Shown: one piece after another, positions 1 to 8,202 of the stretch
Position numbering within the stretch: the stretch's first letter is position 1
Layout: the number at the start of each line of letters is the position of its first letter
Assembly (NCBI GenBank): GCA_017548765.1
Contig: JAFYZH010000071.1
Location: 1-40,903 of the forward strand
DNA length: 40,903 nt
Source of the DNA: Lachnospiraceae bacterium
Lineage (GTDB): Bacteria > Bacillota > Clostridia > Lachnospirales > Lachnospiraceae
Direction of reading: 5' to 3'
The notes under the pieces: generated by a model
Told to the model about the DNA's origin: nothing
Databases searched by the model: none
Seen by the model: only the letters and a program-made list of their open reading frames with translations
Made by a program: the position numbers and the translations under genes

Positions 1-631
1 CCAACGGGTAGGCCGAAAACGAGCAGTACAGGCAGATCGTCGGGCAGAACGGAATGCCGATATACAGGCTGTAACCGTTTTTATAGTCGATCTCATTCAG
101 GAGTTTCAGTTCGCGGCGGGCGATGTCCGTCGCCGTCGCCGCCTTCTCCGGGGAGATCCTAAACTCCGTCTCGAGGCGTTCGCGGATGGCCGCGTCCTCC
201 ATACCGTCACGCAGCATGGCCATAGGAAGCTTTGTAGGCCTCACACCGGTGAGTATCCCCCAGGGCAGGGAAATATGCGTCGCACGCCCTAAAACCTCAA
301 ATACGGCCCTCTCAAGCGCACGACAGTCCTCTATCGGGATCTTCTCTGTCATCTGCGGCGCTTCGGCCGCCTCATCAGACTCCAGGCCGGCGCTATCAAC
401 CTTTCCGCCGGCCTCGCTCGGGCGCACGTAGTCCGCGGAGTATTCCTTTCCCTCCGCATCGTAATAGGTGACCCGGTTATGCTCGACCTGCAGGCGCTCC
501 TTCTTCTGCTCCACGGTAAGCTCCCCCGCGGGCGTTAAGTCCACGCCGAACTCCTGGTGCGGGAAAAACGACATCACCAGTCCGCGTACCATGTATTCAC
601 TTTCTTCCCGATCCAGACCGATGATCAACAT
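1..631 (-). CDS. hemZ: Coproporphyrinogen dehydrogenase HemZ (oxygen-independent), C-terminus beyond window
   Basis: This is the N-terminal 210 residues of a radical-SAM protein that runs off the low-coordinate edge. I read it from the sequence: an N-terminal region of about 185 residues, then GIPFCPTICLYC with the radical-SAM cysteines C196, C200 and C203, followed by FSAYP. That combination and the long N-terminal extension are typical of HemZ, the Firmicute HemN relative thought to convert coproporphyrinogen III to protoporphyrinogen in anaerobic haem synthesis; for many Clostridia the real substrate is uncertain. The ATG at 629-631 has AGGAG only two bases upstream, which is tight, so the true start could be slightly further in. 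It follows the MBL hydrolase by 13 bases and is probably the third gene of the rel transcription unit. The motif TGVRPTK (residues 128-134) also fits the family. Confidence 0.85.
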   Translation of the reverse strand, partial: MLIIGLDREESEYMVRGLVMSFFPHQEFGVDLTPAGELTVEQKKERLQVEHNRVTYYDAEGKEYSADYVRPSEAGGKVDSAGLESDEAAEAPQMTEKIPIEDCRALERAVFEVLGRATHISLPWGILTGVRPTKLPMAMLRDGMEDAAIRERLETEFRISPEKAATATDIARRELKLLNEIDYKNGYSLYIGIPFCPTICLYCSFSAYPL

Positions 632-644
632 CTCTCCTGCTTTC

Positions 645-1334
645 TCATTCCTTCGTATACCGCGCCAAGTACGGTGCGGTCGGATTGTATTTCTTTTCGT
701 GTTCGATGGTCGTCTGTTCGTTGTGTCCCGGGTATACGACCGTGTCCTCGGGCAATGCGAGCAGCAGCTTCTTGCAGATGCTCGCCACGATGTCTTTTAC
801 ATTGCCCCCGGGGAAATCCGTGCGCCCCAGCGACTCACAAAACAGAGTGTCGCCGGAGAAGCAGATCCCCAGTTCTTCCTGATAGAAACAAACGCTGCCG
901 CGCGTATGGCCGGGCGTGTGGATGACCTTGAAATCATAGCCACACAGGGACAGTATGTCCCCCTCGGTGAATGTCTTATCCGCCTTCAAAGTCGCGCGGA
1001 TCCCGAAAAACGGCAGCGACAGGTTGTCGTTCGGATCCTGCAGCAGGGAAGCATCCTCCTCGTGGATATAGACGGGGATCTCGTAGCGTTTCGCGAGCTC
1101 ATCCGCCGCCAGAAAATGATCAAAATGTCCGTGCGTCAAAAGGATAGCCGTCGGCTTCATCTGCTCGTGACCCACGCGCACACTGATGCGCGAAGCCTCA
1201 TCACCCGGGTCCACGATGAACCCTTCCTTCGTCTGCGCATTGATAAACAGATAGCAGTTCTCAGCCAGTTCTCCGACCGTCATCTGGACGATCTTAAACT
1301 TCGGCTCTGTGTTGTTCTGTACATTCGGCTCCAT
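645..1334 (-). CDS. MBL-fold metallo-hydrolase (glyoxalase II-like)
   Basis: A 229-residue metallo-beta-lactamase-fold hydrolase. The metal ligands are visible: H68-x-H70-x-D72-H73 in THGHFDHF, H143 in HTPGH, D162 in SGDTLF and H204 in PGHNEQ. The compact length and lack of a long C-terminal domain place it with the YcbL/GloB-like small hydrolases, which hydrolyse thioesters such as S-lactoylglutathione analogues; the natural substrate here is unknown, since Clostridia seldom make glutathione. The ATG at 1332-1334 is preceded by GAGGAGATG with good spacing. It lies between rel and hemZ, an order common in Clostridia, and is probably co-transcribed with them. No signal peptide, so cytosolic. 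Confidence 0.88.
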   Translation of the reverse strand: MEPNVQNNTEPKFKIVQMTVGELAENCYLFINAQTKEGFIVDPGDEASRISVRVGHEQMKPTAILLTHGHFDHFLAADELAKRYEIPVYIHEEDASLLQDPNDNLSLPFFGIRATLKADKTFTEGDILSLCGYDFKVIHTPGHTRGSVCFYQEELGICFSGDTLFCESLGRTDFPGGNVKDIVASICKKLLLALPEDTVVYPGHNEQTTIEHEKKYNPTAPYLARYTKE

Positions 1335-1360
1335 AACGCATCTCCTCTCTATACAAAGCG

Positions 1361-1382
1361 GAGGGTATCCTCGGATACCCTC
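1361..1382 (-). terminator. Perfect hairpin overlapping the rel stop codon
   Basis: GAGGGTATCC and GGATACCCTC form a perfect 22-base palindrome whose last base lies in the rel stop codon. The sequence that follows on the minus strand (CGCTTTGTATAG) has no uninterrupted T run, so it is at best a weak terminator or an mRNA 3'-end/processing hairpin between rel and the MBL gene. Confidence 0.5.
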
Positions 1383-3805
1383 TAGCCCTTGGTACGTTCT
1401 ACATCGATAACGCCTGTGACGTTATGCAATTTGTCAAACAAGTGTTTGAGTTCCGCCTTTCCGCGGATCTCGAAGGACATGACGATGGTCACGATGCCCT
1501 GTTTATTCACACGGGAGATCATCGACAGGATGTCGATCTCCTCCTCGGTAAATACCTTAGAGATATCCACCATCAGTCCCAACCGGTTATACATATAGAT
1601 CACGATCTCGGTGACATATGTCTCGCCGGATTTTTCCTCGCCGGCCTGCCAGGTCGCCTCGATCAGGCGGCTTTTTTCTGCCTCAGGCAGGTTGACGATA
1701 TTGACACAGTCCACGCGGTGGACGGAAATGCCTCGGCCGCGGGTCACGAAGCCGACGATGTCATCCCCGGGCACCGGAGAACAGCACTTCGAAAAGCGGA
1801 CTGCCAGGTCCTCCATGCCTTTGACGACGATGCCGCCTTTGTGGCGGGTCGACTGCGGGATCACGCGCTCCTTTGCGGTCTCCGAGATGCTCTCCAGCAC
1901 CTGCGCGTCCGTCATCTCGCGCTTCTTCTTTTTCTCAAGTTCTTCCGCCAGACGGTTTACCACCTGGCCTTCCTTCAGTCCGCCGTGGCCGATAGCCGCC
2001 AGTACCGAATCCCAGTCACGGAAACCATATTTCGCGATGACCTTATCGATGAATTCGGGACGGACCAGGTCCGAGATCACCCAGCCCTTGGACTTGATAT
2101 ATTGCTGCACCAGTTCACGGCCGCGAGTGATGTTCTCCTCCTTGAACTGCTGCTTGAACCACATATTGATCTTATTTTTCGCCTGTGTGCTCTTTACGAT
2201 GGAGAGCCAGTCACGGGACGGCCCGTGCGAGTTCGGCGAACAGATGATCTCGACGCGGTCGCCGTTCTGCAGCTCCGTGTCGATGGGCATGATCTTCTCG
2301 TTGATACGACAGCCGACCATGGTATTTCCCACGTTCGAATGGACAGCATAGGCGAAATCGATGGGCGTGGAACCCTTTCGCAGGTTCTTCACGTCACCGG
2401 TCGGGGTGAAGCAGAAAACGGTGTCCGAGAACAGGTCCAGGTCGCTCTTAACGAGGTTCATGAACTGTTTGTTGTCGGTCTCTTCCTTCTGCCACTCCAG
2501 GATCTCACGCAGCCAGCCCAGCTTTGCTTCCTCGCCGGCTTCGGTCTTCACACCGGACTGCTCCTCTTTATACTTCCAGTGCGCCGCGATACCGTATTCC
2601 GCGGTACGATGCATATCGTAAGTGCGGATCTGGATCTCGAACGGACGGCCCGTATTGCTGATCAGCGTGGTGTGTAACGACTGATACATATTGGGCTTCG
2701 GCATGGCGATGTAATCCTTTATCCGGGAAGGGATGGGATTATACAAACCGTGGATAACGCCGAGCGCCGCGTAACAGTCCTTTACACTGTCCACGAGGAT
2801 GCGCACCGCGAAGAGATCGTAGATCTCATCCAGCGATTTGTTCTGGTTTTTCATCTTTTTGTAAATGCTGAAGAAGTGCTTTACACGTCCGTCGACGGTC
2901 GCCTTGATGCCGGCGTCGGCGATGTGCTTCGCCACCTCTTCCACGATGCCCTTGACATAGTCTTCGCGCTCGTTGCGGCGCAGGGCGATCTTCTCCACGA
3001 GGTCGTAGTAGACCTCGGGCTCCAGGTACTTCAGGGACAGGTCGTCGAGTTCGATCTTTATCTTGGAGATACCGAGCCTGTGGGCAATGGGTGAATAGAT
3101 CTCCATCGTCTCGCGGGCGATCTCCTTCTGCTTCGTCTCGGACATGTACTGAAGCGTACGCATGTTGTTCAGACGGTCGGCGAGTTTGATCAGGATGACA
3201 CGGATATCCTTCGCCATCGCGAGGAACATCTTACGCAGGTTCTCCGCCTGACGTTCCACCTTATCATTGCCGATGCTGACCTTATCCAGTTTTGTGACTC
3301 CGTCTACCAGGAGGGCGACTTCCTCGCCGAACTCGCGGCGCATGTCTTCGTCCGTAAACGGTGTATCTTCCACGACATCATGTAAAAGTCCCGCCGCGAT
3401 GGTCTCCTTATCCAACTGGAGGCTGGCCAGGATGATCGCCACGCTTAAGGGGTGAATGATGTACGGGTCGCCGGAGCGACGTTTCTGATCCGCATGCATC
3501 TGCGCTGCGGTGTTGTATGCTTTTTCGATCAGGCTCAGGTCATCCGAGGGATGGTACGCGCGGATGATCTGCATTAAAAGTTCCCGAAGTTCTTCCGGCG
3601 ATTTGTTATCCATGGCATGGCGGCTCATGGAATTCGCCAAAAAGTCTTCGAGGCTCTGCGTGGTTTGGGACGGATGCTCTCCGCCCGCCGGCTGCAACTC
3701 ACGGCCGGCCTGTTGTACATGATCCTCCAGAAGGGAGATCCGCTCTACCGGTGCCAAAACATTTTCGGGATCCGGTTCAGTTGTAAATTTCTTCTCGTCC
3801 GACAT
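1382..3805 (-). CDS. relA: Bifunctional (p)ppGpp synthetase/hydrolase Rel
   Basis: An 807-residue long RSH enzyme making and degrading (p)ppGpp in the stringent response. In order: an N-terminal tail of about 65 residues beyond the usual start; the HD hydrolase domain with intact HDVVEDT (H142, D143) and IIHPLSVA; the synthetase domain (KHFFSIYKKM, YDLFAVRI, RIKDYIAMPKPNMYQSLHT); a TGS domain (VFCFTPTGDVKNLRKGSTPIDFAYAVHS, cut here into its usual strands); a zinc-finger-like RFSKCCSPVPGD; and a C-terminal ACT domain (TYVTEIVIYMYNRLGLMVD). Both catalytic halves look intact. The ATG has AAGGAG eight bases upstream, and a strong promoter sits 80-108 bases upstream, overlapping the recJ stop codon. 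The N-terminal tail is rich in Glu, Gln and Pro and is probably disordered. Confidence 0.96.
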   Translation of the reverse strand: MSDEKKFTTEPDPENVLAPVERISLLEDHVQQAGRELQPAGGEHPSQTTQSLEDFLANSMSRHAMDNKSPEELRELLMQIIRAYHPSDDLSLIEKAYNTAAQMHADQKRRSGDPYIIHPLSVAIILASLQLDKETIAAGLLHDVVEDTPFTDEDMRREFGEEVALLVDGVTKLDKVSIGNDKVERQAENLRKMFLAMAKDIRVILIKLADRLNNMRTLQYMSETKQKEIARETMEIYSPIAHRLGISKIKIELDDLSLKYLEPEVYYDLVEKIALRRNEREDYVKGIVEEVAKHIADAGIKATVDGRVKHFFSIYKKMKNQNKSLDEIYDLFAVRILVDSVKDCYAALGVIHGLYNPIPSRIKDYIAMPKPNMYQSLHTTLISNTGRPFEIQIRTYDMHRTAEYGIAAHWKYKEEQSGVKTEAGEEAKLGWLREILEWQKEETDNKQFMNLVKSDLDLFSDTVFCFTPTGDVKNLRKGSTPIDFAYAVHSNVGNTMVGCRINEKIMPIDTELQNGDRVEIICSPNSHGPSRDWLSIVKSTQAKNKINMWFKQQFKEENITRGRELVQQYIKSKGWVISDLVRPEFIDKVIAKYGFRDWDSVLAAIGHGGLKEGQVVNRLAEELEKKKKREMTDAQVLESISETAKERVIPQSTRHKGGIVVKGMEDLAVRFSKCCSPVPGDDIVGFVTRGRGISVHRVDCVNIVNLPEAEKSRLIEATWQAGEEKSGETYVTEIVIYMYNRLGLMVDISKVFTEEEIDILSMISRVNKQGIVTIVMSFEIRGKAELKHLFDKLHNVTGVIDVERTKG

Positions 3806-3884
3806 GGCACCTGCTCCTTTCTGATATGATCATGGTGTGCTACGCAGCAAGTTGCTTCACACTTTGTAAACTGTATAATAAATC

Positions 3885-3913
3885 AGTATAATATGATATC
3901 TGGAATTTTTCAA
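3885..3913 (-). promoter_or_regulatory. Sigma-A promoter of rel
   Basis: On the minus strand TTGAAA (3908-3913), a 17-base spacer and TATACT (3885-3890) match the housekeeping consensus closely. The -35 box overlaps the TGA stop of recJ (3910-3912). Transcription would start near 3878, giving a leader of about 70 bases that contains a weak GTGTG/CACAC inverted repeat (about 3835-3862). Confidence 0.75.
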
Positions 3914-5709
3914 GATTTTTTTACAAATTGATAGTGTTTCAAACGGTAAGTGATCTGGGTTTCACCGCGGAATGTATTGAAGGCCGGCGTGTAGATGATC
4001 TGGAGGCGGATCGCATTTTCCAGGCCCATCGTGGCGCGGTTCCAGGCTTCTTCTCCGCAGGCGCGGATCGCGTCGTTCTGCATCGTGTTCGCGTCGCCGA
4101 AATACGGGATGCTGAAGCGGAAACCGTTCTCGTTGATCACCTCGAGACGCAGGTACTGGCGTTCCTTTCCCATGCGGGAGATACGCAGGATGCGGAGGTT
4201 TTTCTCTGCGAGCGTCGGGGATTCATTGCCCTTACCGAGAGGCTCCAGGAGAGCCAGCTCCGAAACGAAAGATGCCGTTACGAAGGATGCGGGCATCGGG
4301 ATGTCGATCCACACCTTCTCGCAAAGCAAGTCCTCGGTCAATGTACAAGCCGCGTTGATGGCGCGGCGGAAGGGCTCCAGGTTCTCCTCTGTGAGCGACA
4401 GGCCGGCCGCCATTTCGTGACCGCCGAACTTCGTGAGGTAGCTGCCCACCTGCTCCATCGAGTGGAACATGTCGTAGCCGGGGATGGAACGGCCGGAGCC
4501 TTTCAGCCCCTCTTTCGCCTTCGTGATGACGAAGGTCGGCCGGTAGTACAGCTCGCGGATGCGCCCGGCGACGATGCCGGCAACACTTTCGTGGCAGTCC
4601 GGCAGATACACCACCAGCACCCTGTCCGCATCTGCCGTAAGATCCGCCGGCTGGCCGATCTGCTCTACGGCCTTCTGCACCGCCGCTTCCGTCATCTGCT
4701 TGCGTTTGCTGTTCAGTTCATGCAGTTCCTCAGAAAGTTTCAATGCCTCTTTTGTGTCATCGGTGATGAAGAGGCGCACCGATTTTTCCGCCGTCTCCAG
4801 GCGGCCTCCGGCGTTCAGCGTCGGCCCCAGGATGAAGCCGATGTGGTAACTGCTGAAGATCTCCGGCGCGAGTTCGCAGGCCTCCATGAGCGCCTGCAGG
4901 CCCAAATACTGCGAGCCGTGATTCTCGCGGATGCGCATAAGGCCGAGCTGGACGATGGTCCGGTTCTCATCCATCAGATCCATGACATCGCCCACGGTCG
5001 CGATCGCGGCAAATTCGATCAGCGGCCAGAGTTCCCGCGAGGTATGGCCCTCGGTGTGGTCATAAAGCACCTGCATCAGCTTCCACGCCACGACAGCGCC
5101 GCAGATGCCGGTAAACGGGTATGCATTGTCCGCACGCTTCGGGTCCACCACTGCATTTGCATGGCCCAGACTACCGCCGTCCTGCGGAACCTCGTGGTGA
5201 TCCGTCACCACGACCGTGATCCCGAGGTCACGCGCCATCTGCACCTCCGCTCCCGCCGCGATACCGTTATCGCAGGTGATCAAAAGGTCGACGCCGTCCT
5301 CGTGCGCCTTCTCGATGATCTTCGGATTCAGACCGAAACCATCCTCGATGCGGTGCGGCACCTGCCAGTCGACCGTGCCCTCGCGGGCCAGGCCGCACAG
5401 TGCGCGGTACAGGATCGTGACCGAGCACACGCCGTCGATATCGTAGTCGCCCAGAATGCGGATCTTCTGTCCGCCCTTAAGGGCTTCCGAAAGCAAAAGG
5501 ACGGCCTGGATCGCATCCGGAAGCTGCGCGGGATCGTGCAGGCTCAAAGGATCCGCGTCCAGATAATGCCGCATCGCGTCGACCGTCGTCAGGCCGCGAT
5601 TCGCCATGATCCGAACCAGATAGGGGGAGACCCCCAGTTGCTTTGAAAAACCTTCAAAATCCACTTTATTTGCGCGTACTCTCCAGATCTTATCCAAACC
5701 GTCCTCCAT
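3910..5709 (-). CDS. recJ: Single-stranded-DNA-specific exonuclease RecJ
   Basis: A 599-residue DHH/DHHA1 nuclease that degrades single-stranded DNA 5' to 3' in recombination and mismatch/base-excision repair. The DHH domain shows LGDYDIDGVCS (D88, D90, D92) and VTDHHEVPQ. The DHHA1 part has VAGRIRELYYRPTFVI, GSGRSIPGYDMF and GGHEMAAGLSL. A C-terminal OB-like RecJ region follows. The frame is open further upstream to a TTG at 5760, but that would overlap the DUF1015 gene by 44 bases. I chose the ATG at 5707-5709, seven bases after the DUF1015 stop. It has no clear Shine-Dalgarno sequence, so translation is probably coupled to DUF1015. It is the last gene of the leuB-recJ unit. RecJ in amino-acid operons is probably a result of co-transcription rather than shared function. 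Confidence 0.93.
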   Translation of the reverse strand: MEDGLDKIWRVRANKVDFEGFSKQLGVSPYLVRIMANRGLTTVDAMRHYLDADPLSLHDPAQLPDAIQAVLLLSEALKGGQKIRILGDYDIDGVCSVTILYRALCGLAREGTVDWQVPHRIEDGFGLNPKIIEKAHEDGVDLLITCDNGIAAGAEVQMARDLGITVVVTDHHEVPQDGGSLGHANAVVDPKRADNAYPFTGICGAVVAWKLMQVLYDHTEGHTSRELWPLIEFAAIATVGDVMDLMDENRTIVQLGLMRIRENHGSQYLGLQALMEACELAPEIFSSYHIGFILGPTLNAGGRLETAEKSVRLFITDDTKEALKLSEELHELNSKRKQMTEAAVQKAVEQIGQPADLTADADRVLVVYLPDCHESVAGIVAGRIRELYYRPTFVITKAKEGLKGSGRSIPGYDMFHSMEQVGSYLTKFGGHEMAAGLSLTEENLEPFRRAINAACTLTEDLLCEKVWIDIPMPASFVTASFVSELALLEPLGKGNESPTLAEKNLRILRISRMGKERQYLRLEVINENGFRFSIPYFGDANTMQNDAIRACGEEAWNRATMGLENAIRLQIIYTPAFNTFRGETQITYRLKHYQFVKKS

Positions 5710-5716
5710 TGTAATC

Positions 5717-6952
5717 TTAAATCTTATGAATGAGCAGTCCGCTGCGGAGCTTCGGCTCAAACCACGTCGACTTCGGCGGCATCAGGAGTCCTGCATCTGC
5801 GACGTCGAACAACTGCGAGATCGTCGTTGCATACATGGAAAATGCTACCGTCATGTCGGTGTGAACGCGGCGCTCCAGTTCATTCAGGCCGCGGATGCCG
5901 CCGATGAAGTCGATGCGCTTATCCACACGCGGATCCTTGATCCCGAGGATCGGATCCAGCAGGTGGTCCTGCAGTACGGAAACGTCGAGACCCTTTACCG
6001 GGTCATCGCTGCCCATGGAAGGCGCTGCCTTGAGCACGTACCAGGTCTCATCCAGGAACATACCGAAGGTCATCGGCTTTGTGGGTGCAACCTGTACATC
6101 ACTCTTCTCATAGGTGAAGCCTGCGTCCGTGAGTGCCTTAAGGAACTCTTCCTTCGTGCGGCCGTTCAGGTCCGCAACGACACGGTTATACGGCAGGATC
6201 ATGAGCTCGTCCTCCGGGAACAGTACGGAAAGGAAGAAATTGAACTCCTCGCTTCCGGTGTAGCCGGGATTCTCGGCGCGGCGCTTCAGGCCTACCTTTA
6301 CCGCCGAAGCGGCACGGTGATGTCCATCGGCGATGTAAGTGTTCGGAACCGACTCGAACGCCTGCGACAGACGAGCTACGAGCACGGGATCCGCGATCTT
6401 CCAAATGGTGTGGGAGATGCCGTCATCGGCCGTGAAATCGTAGAGCGGCTCTTCCTTCATCACGTCCGCGGTGATCTGCGCGATCTGCGCATTGCTGCGG
6501 TATGCCAGGAAGATCGGACCGGTCTGCGCGCTGCACGTATCGACGTGGCGGATACGATCCTGCTCTTTATCTGCACGGGTATTCTCGTGCTTCTTAATGA
6601 CATTGTTCACATAGTCATCTACGCTGCTGCAGCCGACGATACCGGTCTGCGCGCGTCCGTCCATGATCAGGCGGTACACGTAGAAGCAAGGCGTCGCGTC
6701 GGTCACGTAGGTGCCGTCCGCGATCTGCGCGTTCAGCATCTCCTTCGCCTTCTCATATACGCAGTCCGCGTACGTGTCCACCGAAGCATCAAACTGCGTT
6801 TCCGCGCGGTCAATGTTCAAAAACGAGAGGGGGTGACCCTGCACCGCTGCTAAAGCTTCCTCCCGGTTGTATACGTCATAGGGAAGCGCAGCAACCTCTG
6901 CTACTACTTCCTTCGCGGGACGAACACCGCAAAATGGTCTAACGATAGCCAT
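5717..6952 (-). CDS. DUF1015 family protein, serine-pathway associated
   Basis: A 411-residue cytosolic protein of the DUF1015 family, of no proven function. Visible signatures are RPFCGVRPAKE at the N-terminus, KKHENTRADKEQDR (residues 120-133), GPIFLAYR (145-152) and YIADGHHRAASA (206-217). In many anaerobes this family lies next to serA and serC, as it does here (serC-serA-DUF1015), which suggests a role in serine or phosphoserine metabolism. The ADGHHR motif recalls the DGHHR-type motif of ParB-fold serine kinases, but I can see only the motif, not the fold. GGAGG lies just ahead of the ATG. A terminator-type hairpin with its T run directly abutting the ribosome-binding site separates it from serA, so expression is probably lower than that of serA. 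Confidence 0.85.
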   Translation of the reverse strand: MAIVRPFCGVRPAKEVVAEVAALPYDVYNREEALAAVQGHPLSFLNIDRAETQFDASVDTYADCVYEKAKEMLNAQIADGTYVTDATPCFYVYRLIMDGRAQTGIVGCSSVDDYVNNVIKKHENTRADKEQDRIRHVDTCSAQTGPIFLAYRSNAQIAQITADVMKEEPLYDFTADDGISHTIWKIADPVLVARLSQAFESVPNTYIADGHHRAASAVKVGLKRRAENPGYTGSEEFNFFLSVLFPEDELMILPYNRVVADLNGRTKEEFLKALTDAGFTYEKSDVQVAPTKPMTFGMFLDETWYVLKAAPSMGSDDPVKGLDVSVLQDHLLDPILGIKDPRVDKRIDFIGGIRGLNELERRVHTDMTVAFSMYATTISQLFDVADAGLLMPPKSTWFEPKLRSGLLIHKI

Positions 6953-6961
6953 GTTTCCTCC

Positions 6962-7001
6962 AAAAAAGGATTCTCCAATACATGAACCGCATTGGAGAAT
7001 C
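6962..7001 (-). terminator. Intrinsic terminator/attenuator between serA and DUF1015
   Basis: Minus-strand GATTCTCCAAT (6991-7001) pairs perfectly over 11 bases with ATTGGAGAATC (6969-6979) around an 11-base loop, followed by a T run (complement of 6962-6967). The T run runs straight into the GGAGG of the DUF1015 gene. It should end most serA transcripts and let a fraction read through to DUF1015 and recJ. Confidence 0.8.
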
Positions 7002-7026
7002 GCAATGATATAGTGTTTATTTAGCC

Positions 7027-8202
7027 TTATTTCTCAATAACTCTAACCTTAAGAACGCCATCGATCGCGGACAACTTGGTGATGAAGTCATCGCTTACCT
7101 TAGAGTTCACATCGTAGATCGCGTAGGAATACTCACCACGGCTTGCGGATACCATCTGCTCGATGTTGATGCCGCTCTCGCCTGCGCATGCGGTGAACTT
7201 GCTGATCACGTTCGGAATGTTCTTGTGAGCAACGGTCACACGTGCAGCGTGGGTCAGCTTACCGAGCGAACATGCAGGGTAGTTAACGGAGTTGCGGATG
7301 TTACCATTATCCAGGTAATCAACGATCTCGTCTACTGCCATGATCGCGCAGTTATCCTCGGACTCTTCGGTAGAAGCGCCCAGGTGCGGTGTGAGGATAA
7401 CGCCCTTCTTGCCAGCGGTGGTAGCGTTCGGGAAGTCGGAAACGTACTTGCGTACCTTACCTGCCTCGAGAGCTTCCAGCATAGCCGGCTCATCAACAAC
7501 GAGGTCACGTGCGCAGTTGATCACAACAACGCCGTCCTTCATCTTAGCGATAGCTTCTGCATTGATCAGGTTCTTCGTAGAATCCAAAAGCGGAACATGC
7601 AGGGTGATGAAATCACATACTTCGTAGATGTCCTCATAGCTCTTTACGACCTTAACGTCGCGGGACAGCTGCAGTGCGTTATTCAGGGACAGGTACGGAT
7701 CGCATCCGTAAACTTCCATGCCGAGATGTACAGCTGCGTTAGCAACCAATACACCGATAGCGCCCAGACCGATGATACCGAGCTTCTTACCCTTGATCTC
7801 GGTTCCTGCGAAGTTCTTCTTCTCTTTCTCTGCGGTCTTCGCGATGTCAGCGTCAGCTGCATCGGAAGCTACCCAGTTCAGACCGCCGTGGATATCTCTT
7901 GCCGCAAGCAGCATGCCTGCGATCACGAGTTCCTTAACACCGTTAGCGTTAGCGCCCGGAGTGTTGAATACGACGATACCCTTCTCGGCGCAAACGTCGA
8001 GCGGGATGTTATTGGTGCCGGCACCTGCTCTTGCGATCGCAAGAAGGTTCTCCGGAAGTTCCATGTCATGCATCTTTGCGCTGCGGACCAAGATGCCGTC
8101 TGCCTCAGCAACAACATCTGTCAGAGCGTAATTCTCAGGAAGATTGTTAAGACCGATCTTAGCAATAGGATTCAGGCAATGTATCCAATGTACCTTATTC
8201 AT
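7027..8202 (-). CDS. serA: D-3-phosphoglycerate dehydrogenase SerA
   Basis: A 391-residue NAD-dependent dehydrogenase catalysing the first step of serine synthesis, 3-phosphoglycerate to 3-phosphohydroxypyruvate. The Rossmann motif is GLGAIG (in KLGIIGLGAIGVLVANAA); substrate/catalytic signatures are RAGAGTNNIPLD, VINCARDLVVDEPAM and TPHLGASTEESEDNCA with the catalytic histidine. A C-terminal ACT domain (about residues 320-391, NIPNVISKFTACAGESGINIEQM) follows, so serine feedback is possible. This is the short clostridial form without the extra ASB domain. The start overlaps the serC stop by one base (TAATG), a sign of translational coupling. A terminator-like hairpin follows. Confidence 0.94.
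   Translation of the reverse strand: MNKVHWIHCLNPIAKIGLNNLPENYALTDVVAEADGILVRSAKMHDMELPENLLAIARAGAGTNNIPLDVCAEKGIVVFNTPGANANGVKELVIAGMLLAARDIHGGLNWVASDAADADIAKTAEKEKKNFAGTEIKGKKLGIIGLGAIGVLVANAAVHLGMEVYGCDPYLSLNNALQLSRDVKVVKSYEDIYEVCDFITLHVPLLDSTKNLINAEAIAKMKDGVVVINCARDLVVDEPAMLEALEAGKVRKYVSDFPNATTAGKKGVILTPHLGASTEESEDNCAIMAVDEIVDYLDNGNIRNSVNYPACSLGKLTHAARVTVAHKNIPNVISKFTACAGESGINIEQMVSASRGEYSYAIYDVNSKVSDDFITKLSAIDGVLKVRVIEK

Noticed and set aside
3928-5646. A 572-residue plus-strand open frame
   Set aside because: It is antisense to recJ, whose motifs are unmistakable; no ribosome-binding site or domain supports the antisense frame.
5710-5760. An upstream TTG start for recJ at 5760
   Set aside because: It would overlap DUF1015 by 44 bases and adds residues not seen in RecJ; the ATG at 5709 is coupled to the DUF1015 stop.
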